Shown piece after piece: positions 5,420 through 5,532 of a stretch of DNA of 5,532 nt (position 1 is the first letter of the stretch; the number at the start of each line of letters is the position of its first letter). The notes under the pieces are model-generated. The model ran no database searches. It was not told where the DNA came from and saw only the letters and a program-made list of their open reading frames with translations. Location of the stretch: positions 23,624 to 29,155 of the forward strand of contig FR884617.1 of the NCBI GenBank assembly GCA_000436075.1, read 5' to 3'. The position numbers and the translations under genes are program-made. The stretch is from Eggerthella sp. CAG:209. GTDB lineage: Bacteria; Actinomycetota; Coriobacteriia; Coriobacteriales; Eggerthellaceae.

Positions 5420-5532
5420 TTAAATACTGATATTGGCTCAAAAGTGCAGCAAATTAACTGTTGGGAGGCTTTTTTCCGTCTTTTGCGGGTGGGCGAGGGT
5501 TGCCAATCGAAAAAAAGTTGCAGAAAGGGCGA
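5374..5532. mobile_element. MITE-like element bounded by 28-bp terminal inverted repeats, possibly continuing past the window
   Basis: The left arm (5374-5401) and right arm (5505-5532) are reverse complements over 28 bases with one mismatch (5396 against 5510). The outer 22 bases match perfectly, beginning TCGCCCTTTCTGCAAC. The arms enclose about 103 bases of mostly A+T-rich DNA with no coding capacity. The right arm ends exactly at the window edge, so the repeats may be longer and a target-site duplication cannot be seen. Known MITEs and solo inverted-repeat elements have this shape and size; the mobilising transposase family is not identifiable. A long-stem noncoding RNA is the alternative reading, although arms this far apart fit a DNA element better. 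Confidence 0.55.

Overview
The window looks like chromosomal DNA from a high-G+C Gram-positive anaerobe, most likely a member of the Coriobacteriia (Actinomycetota; Eggerthellaceae-like). This placement is inferred from the style of the EcfT protein (ARG-type signatures ending in ARCYG), the enolase, and the AbiEi/DUF559-like protein. No rRNA or marker search was possible. The base composition is moderately G+C rich, and the right-hand third looks visibly more A+T rich.

Layout, left to right. (1) 2-697 (+): the 3' part of an ECF-transporter T component, whose N-terminus lies outside the window. (2) 795-2087 (+): a complete enolase gene (eno) with its own extended -10 promoter candidate and a perfect Shine-Dalgarno site. 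A textbook hairpin-plus-T-tract terminator follows at 2108-2151. (3) 2152-2436: a structured intergenic stretch between convergent genes, with a 10-bp perfect inverted repeat and an imperfect 28-bp direct repeat. It has no convincing gene and may be a dispersed intergenic repeat. (4) 2437-3447 (-): a DUF362 protein with no ferredoxin module. (5) 3522-4133 (-): an XRE-type helix-turn-helix regulator carrying three predicted membrane segments. Its leader contains two mutually exclusive hairpins, one of which overlaps the ribosome binding site. (6) 4288-5217 (-): a protein with an AbiEi-like middle and a C-terminal Vsr/DUF559-like nuclease fold signature. (7) 5218-5532: no complete gene. It holds a short orphan reading-frame tail and a pair of 28-bp terminal inverted repeats (27/28 matching) bounding a 159-bp MITE-like element that reaches the window edge.

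The genes do not form one pathway. The left half is housekeeping (micronutrient uptake and glycolysis), and eno is insulated as a single transcription unit. The right half is a run of three minus-strand genes with gaps of 74 and 154 bases. They could be separately transcribed, and the intergenic repeats there suggest an accessory, rearrangement-prone flank. The observations most worth a second look are the inverted-repeat element at the right edge, the possible translational switch in the XRE leader, and the structured 2152-2436 region.
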